In this document: positions 61,058 to 64,000 of the stretch, one piece after another
Layout of the letters: every line of letters begins with the position of its first letter
Position numbering within the stretch: position 1 is the first letter of the stretch
Origin: Asanoa hainanensis
Lineage (GTDB): Bacteria > Actinomycetota > Actinomycetes > Mycobacteriales > Micromonosporaceae
Direction: 5' to 3'
Assembly (NCBI RefSeq): GCF_900188485.1
Contig: NZ_FZPH01000014.1
Location: 124,001-188,000, forward strand
Length of the DNA stretch: 64,000 nucleotides
Position numbers and translations under genes: made by a program
The notes under the pieces: model-generated
What the model was told of the DNA's origin: nothing
The model's database searches: none
The model's input: only the letters and a program-made list of their open reading frames with translations

Positions 61058-62229
61058 ACTCGGAATGGCCCAAGAACGCAGCAGGGATGTTCGACGAGTT
61101 CTGGGCGCGGGGCTGGCGACCGACCGCCTTTCGTGAGTTCGTGCTCAAGATCCACCAGCGGTGCAACCTGGCCTGCGACTACTGCTACGTCTACCACCTG
61201 GCCGACCAGTCCTGGCGCACGCGGCCGCATCAGATGCCGTCGCGGGTCTGGCGGCAGGCGGTGGCCCGCATCGCCGAACACGTGTCCGCGCACGGGCTCG
61301 ACCCGGTGCACGTGGTGCTGCACGGCGGCGAGCCCTTGCTGGCCGGGGTCGACACCATCCGGGAGATCGTCGAGGACCTGCGCGCCACCGTGCCGTGCGG
61401 GGTGCGCGTCAGCCTGCAGACCAACGGTGTGCTGCTGACCGAGCCGACCCTCGCGGTGTTGCACGACCTCGGCGTTCGGGTCGCCGTCAGCGTCGACGGC
61501 GACGAGCGGACGCACGACCTGCACCGGCAGGGGCCGGACGGCCGGGGGAGCCACGCCGCGGCGGTCCGGGCGCTCGCCCTGCTGCGCGACGACCGTTACC
61601 GCACCGCGTACGCGGGACTGCTGTGCACGGTCGACGTGCGATCCGATCCCGTCGCGGCGTACGAGGCCCTGATCGCCTACGAGCCGCCGGTGATCGACTT
61701 CCTGCTGCCACACGCCAACTGGGCGAGCCCGCCCGGCGCGCCGCACGCTGACTGGTTGATCGCCGCGTTCGACCGTTGGTACGACGCACCCCGACGGGAG
61801 ACCGTGGTGCGCCTGTTCGAGTCCGTGGTGCTGCTCCAGCTCGGCGGGCAGGGCCGGTCGGAGCAGGTCGGGCTCGGCCCGGCGGCGCTGGTCGTCGTCG
61901 AGAGCGACGGGGCGGTCGAGCAGGTGGACGCGCTGAAGTCGGCCTACGAGGGCGCCGCGGCGACCGGCCTGCACGTCGAGACCGACCCGTTCGACGCCGC
62001 GCTGCGCCACCCGGGCGTCGTCGCCCGGCAGATCGGGACGGCCGCGCTCTCGCCGGACTGCCAGCGGTGCCGACTCGTACGGGTGTGCGGCGGCGGCCAT
62101 TACGCCCATCGCTACCGGCCAGGAGCCGGCTTCCGGAACCCGTCGGTCTACTGCGCCGACCTGATTCGGTTCATCGACCACGTGGGCGCGCGGGTGCGAA
62201 AGGACGTCGAGCGGGTGACGCGCGGATGA
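61054..62229 (+). CDS. fxsB: FxsB-family radical SAM/SPASM cyclophane synthase
   Basis: The 391-residue enzyme has the radical SAM Cys motif CNLACDYC (Cys37, 41, 44), GGEP (91-94) and TNGVLL later. The C-terminal SPASM/twitch-type region contains CQRCRLVRVCGGGHYAHRY and a final Cys in VYCADLIRF, ligands for auxiliary clusters. FxsB-type maturases crosslink Phe to Ser in F-x-S motifs. The ATG overlaps the precursor stop, and its stop overlaps the HExxH gene start (ATGA). There is one frame throughout and no frameshift. Confidence 0.93.
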   Translation: MNSEWPKNAAGMFDEFWARGWRPTAFREFVLKIHQRCNLACDYCYVYHLADQSWRTRPHQMPSRVWRQAVARIAEHVSAHGLDPVHVVLHGGEPLLAGVDTIREIVEDLRATVPCGVRVSLQTNGVLLTEPTLAVLHDLGVRVAVSVDGDERTHDLHRQGPDGRGSHAAAVRALALLRDDRYRTAYAGLLCTVDVRSDPVAAYEALIAYEPPVIDFLLPHANWASPPGAPHADWLIAAFDRWYDAPRRETVVRLFESVVLLQLGGQGRSEQVGLGPAALVVVESDGAVEQVDALKSAYEGAAATGLHVETDPFDAALRHPGVVARQIGTAALSPDCQRCRLVRVCGGGHYAHRYRPGAGFRNPSVYCADLIRFIDHVGARVRKDVERVTRG

Positions 62230-63506
62230 GAACCCATCGACTGGCCGAAGCGGACCTCGACGCCCTCGCCACCGGGCTGGGCGGCCCCGCCCTCGTCGGC
62301 GACCTGCTGCTGGGCCAACGGAGCCGCCGGCTCCTGCTCCTGAAGCTGATCACGGAACGGTCGCCCGGGCTGACCGCCGAGCATCGGCACGCGCTCGCCG
62401 TGCTCGGTGAGGCGGACCGGCACGACCCCCGCTCGGTGGCGGCCCTGGTCGACACACCGATGTTCGGGAGCTGGTGCGGCTCGACCCTGGGCCTGATCGC
62501 CGGCGGGGCGGAGCCGTGGACGGTCGAGCGGCAGCTTGACCGGATCGTGCCGTACGCCGCGGTGGCGGCCCACCGTGCGGGCATCGCGGCCGAGCTGCTG
62601 GGTCGGGTCCATTCCGGCACGGTGCTGTTGCCGACCCTCGGCCTGATGCGGTTGGCGACCGGGCACCAGGCCCAGGTGAAGTTCGTCAGCGGGTCCGACG
62701 GCATCTGGGTCGACGGGCGCGAGGCCGCGCTCCACACGCCGGGCTGGCAACCGCTGCGCGTGCTGCGGGCGCCCGGTCCGCCCGCGGTCGCGGTGCCGAT
62801 CGACGACCTCGATCCGGGCCGCGACAGCTACCACATCGAGGCCAGCCCGCGGCTCACCAGCCCGACGGTCGCCCGTTGGCAGCAGGCGTTCGCGGCCACC
62901 TGGCAACTCGTCGCGCGGCACCTGCCCGAACGGGCGGCGGAGCTGAGTGTCGCGTTGCGGACGGTCGTACCGTTGCGCAAACCCGACCTCCAGGCGGCCC
63001 GCAGCGCGACCGCGCGGGAGGCCGTCGGGGCCGTCGGGTTGGATCTCCCGCTGTCCCACGCCGAGTTCGCGACGACGCTGGTCCACGAGATCCAGCATTC
63101 GAAGCTCACCGCGGTGATGGACATCGAGCCGTTGTGCGCGTACTCCGGTGAGGCGACCTGGTTCGCACCGTGGCGCACCGACCCTCGGCCCCTGGCGGGC
63201 CTGCTGCAGGGCATCTACGCCTTCCTCGGCGTCGCGGACACCTGGCGTGCCCTCTACACCGGTTCGGACGGGTTCCCCGAGGCGCCGAAGCAGTTCGCCC
63301 GGGCGCGGGCAGACGTGACCGCGGCCGTCGAAGGGATCGGCCCGACGGACGAGCTGACACCAGCGGGACGCCGGTTCGTGGCGGGGATGGCGGCCGCCGT
63401 CGACCGGCTGGGCTCGGTCAGCGTGCCCCGGTCACTCGTGGCCGAGGCCGAAACGCGTGTCGCCGCCAAGCGCGTGGCTTGGCGGCGACATCGCGGGCTG
63501 GACTAG
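62226..63506 (+). CDS. HExxH-motif RiPP modification enzyme (peptide beta-hydroxylase-like)
   Basis: The 426-residue protein has HEIQH (287-291) as candidate metal ligands, within LVHEIQHSKLTAV, and an N-terminal domain without recognised motifs. It matches the HEXXH-motif family of FxsA/FxsB loci, later described as alpha-ketoglutarate-HExxH-type peptide beta-hydroxylases. The second His is part of the motif; an additional acidic or His ligand is expected in the region after it (GEATWFAPW is a candidate, by inference). Start ATG 62226 overlaps the fxsB stop. Convergent overlap of 4 bp with the TPR gene. Confidence 0.85.
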   Translation: MRTHRLAEADLDALATGLGGPALVGDLLLGQRSRRLLLLKLITERSPGLTAEHRHALAVLGEADRHDPRSVAALVDTPMFGSWCGSTLGLIAGGAEPWTVERQLDRIVPYAAVAAHRAGIAAELLGRVHSGTVLLPTLGLMRLATGHQAQVKFVSGSDGIWVDGREAALHTPGWQPLRVLRAPGPPAVAVPIDDLDPGRDSYHIEASPRLTSPTVARWQQAFAATWQLVARHLPERAAELSVALRTVVPLRKPDLQAARSATAREAVGAVGLDLPLSHAEFATTLVHEIQHSKLTAVMDIEPLCAYSGEATWFAPWRTDPRPLAGLLQGIYAFLGVADTWRALYTGSDGFPEAPKQFARARADVTAAVEGIGPTDELTPAGRRFVAGMAAAVDRLGSVSVPRSLVAEAETRVAAKRVAWRRHRGLD

Positions 63507-64000
63507 ACCGGTGGTGGCTCGATGTCGCAGTTGATGCGGCGGCCGTCCATGGCCAACAGGGTGTCGGGATGGGCCGGGCCGATGTTGGGCATGCGGCGCA
63601 TCTTGTCGATCGTGTCGGCGCGCAGGGTCTCGCCTTCGGCGCGCTCGCCGGTCGCGATCAGGTCGACCGCGTGGTTGACGGCACAGGCCAGCGTGTATGG
63701 GTGGTCCTCACCACGCACCTCGCGGGAGTGCTGCAACGTCCGTGCCGACAGCTCGCAGGCCGCGGCGTTCTCGTTGAGCGCGTCGAGGTCGCTGGCCAGG
63801 TTGGTCGCGCAGCACAGCGTGTAGGGGTGCTTCTCGCCGAGCTGGCGGCTCAGCCCTTCGAAGGCCTCCTCGTTGAGCTTCCGCGCTTCGCGGACGCGGC
63901 CGGCCTGGCGCAGCACGATCGCGTGGTTGGCACAGCACACGTAGTAGAACGGGTGCTCCGGAAGGCGCTCGCGGTAGACCTCGAGCGTCTCCTGGCCGAT
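63503..64000 (-). CDS. fxsT: TPR protein, FxsT-like, 5'-truncated by window edge
   Basis: The frame is open to the window edge, so at least 165 residues are the C-terminus of a larger protein. It consists of 42-residue kinesin-light-chain-type TPRs (CANHAIVLRQAGRVREARKLNEEAFEGL; GEKHPYTLCCATNLASDL; GEDHPYTLACAVNHAVDL) and ends GRRINCDIEPPPV. This arrangement and position fit FxsT of FxSxx-COOH systems, whose N-terminus usually has NTPase or TIR modules, not seen here. It is convergent with the HExxH gene. Confidence 0.7.
   Translation of the reverse strand: MGQETLEVYRERLPEHPFYYVCCANHAIVLRQAGRVREARKLNEEAFEGLSRQLGEKHPYTLCCATNLASDLDALNENAAACELSARTLQHSREVRGEDHPYTLACAVNHAVDLIATGERAEGETLRADTIDKMRRMPNIGPAHPDTLLAMDGRRINCDIEPPPV

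Overview
This 64 kb window is chromosomal DNA from a high-GC actinomycete. Gene order, frequent GTG starts, 1-4 nt translational overlaps, leaderless-type promoters and several gene families (an FxsA/FxsB RiPP locus, a TIGR04222/DUF692 cluster, DUF6297-like and DUF2630 proteins) point to Micromonosporaceae. The genus is not resolved. No rRNA, convincing tRNA, CRISPR array, transposase or integrase is visible.

Region by region. 1-16 kb: a 5'-truncated ABC-F ATPase, a multi-pass membrane protein, a small helix-turn-helix (HTH) protein, an enoyl-CoA hydratase, a fused ABC exporter, a divergent small membrane peptide and a 1146-residue NB-ARC protein with fourteen nearly identical 42-residue TPRs, then a series of small enzyme and regulator genes (methyltransferase, VOC, AlkD-like, SnoaL-like/XRE pair, hydrolase/ArsR-like pair, divergent SDR, Mug-type glycosylase). 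16.4-21.7 kb (minus strand): one tightly overlapped seven-gene operon with two TIGR04222 membrane proteins ending in Gly/Cys tails, a DUF692 (MNIO) oxidase, a small partner, an ABC ATPase, a membrane permease and a zinc-ribbon protein. 21.8-43.6 kb: mainly housekeeping and metabolism, including an AcnR-like TetR regulator, thioesterase, amidohydrolase, GntR/ABC operon, RIO kinase, cyclase/TPP-enzyme pair, secreted lipase, aconitase and S33 peptidase.

43.6-52.3 kb is the main accessory region. A visibly AT-richer two-gene DUF262-HEPN module is followed by a decayed GTPase-like fragment, a serpin and a pullulanase. The 3' end of the pullulanase gene is duplicated 1.7 kb downstream (27 of 28 bases identical), and between the copies lies one gene predicted to encode an Mrr_N winged helix fused to a PD-(D/E)XK-like DUF6615 nuclease. 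52.3-60.7 kb carries a LemA/DUF2207-like pair, a SLOG protein with a TrkA_N-RyR membrane protein, an asparagine synthetase and an Xaa-Pro aminopeptidase.

60.8-64 kb is an Fxs-type RiPP locus: a 65-residue precursor, an FxsB-like radical SAM/SPASM cyclophane synthase and an HExxH peptide hydroxylase, translationally coupled, with a convergent TPR protein (FxsT-like) running off the end. The best candidates for undescribed biology are the MNIO/TIGR04222/ABC operon, the DUF262-HEPN pair, the pulA-tail nuclease island and the Fxs locus with its shifted C-terminal motif. A likely regulatory circuit was also found: a near-identical CCGTACGT-type element sits before the AcnR-like regulator and over the aconitase promoter.
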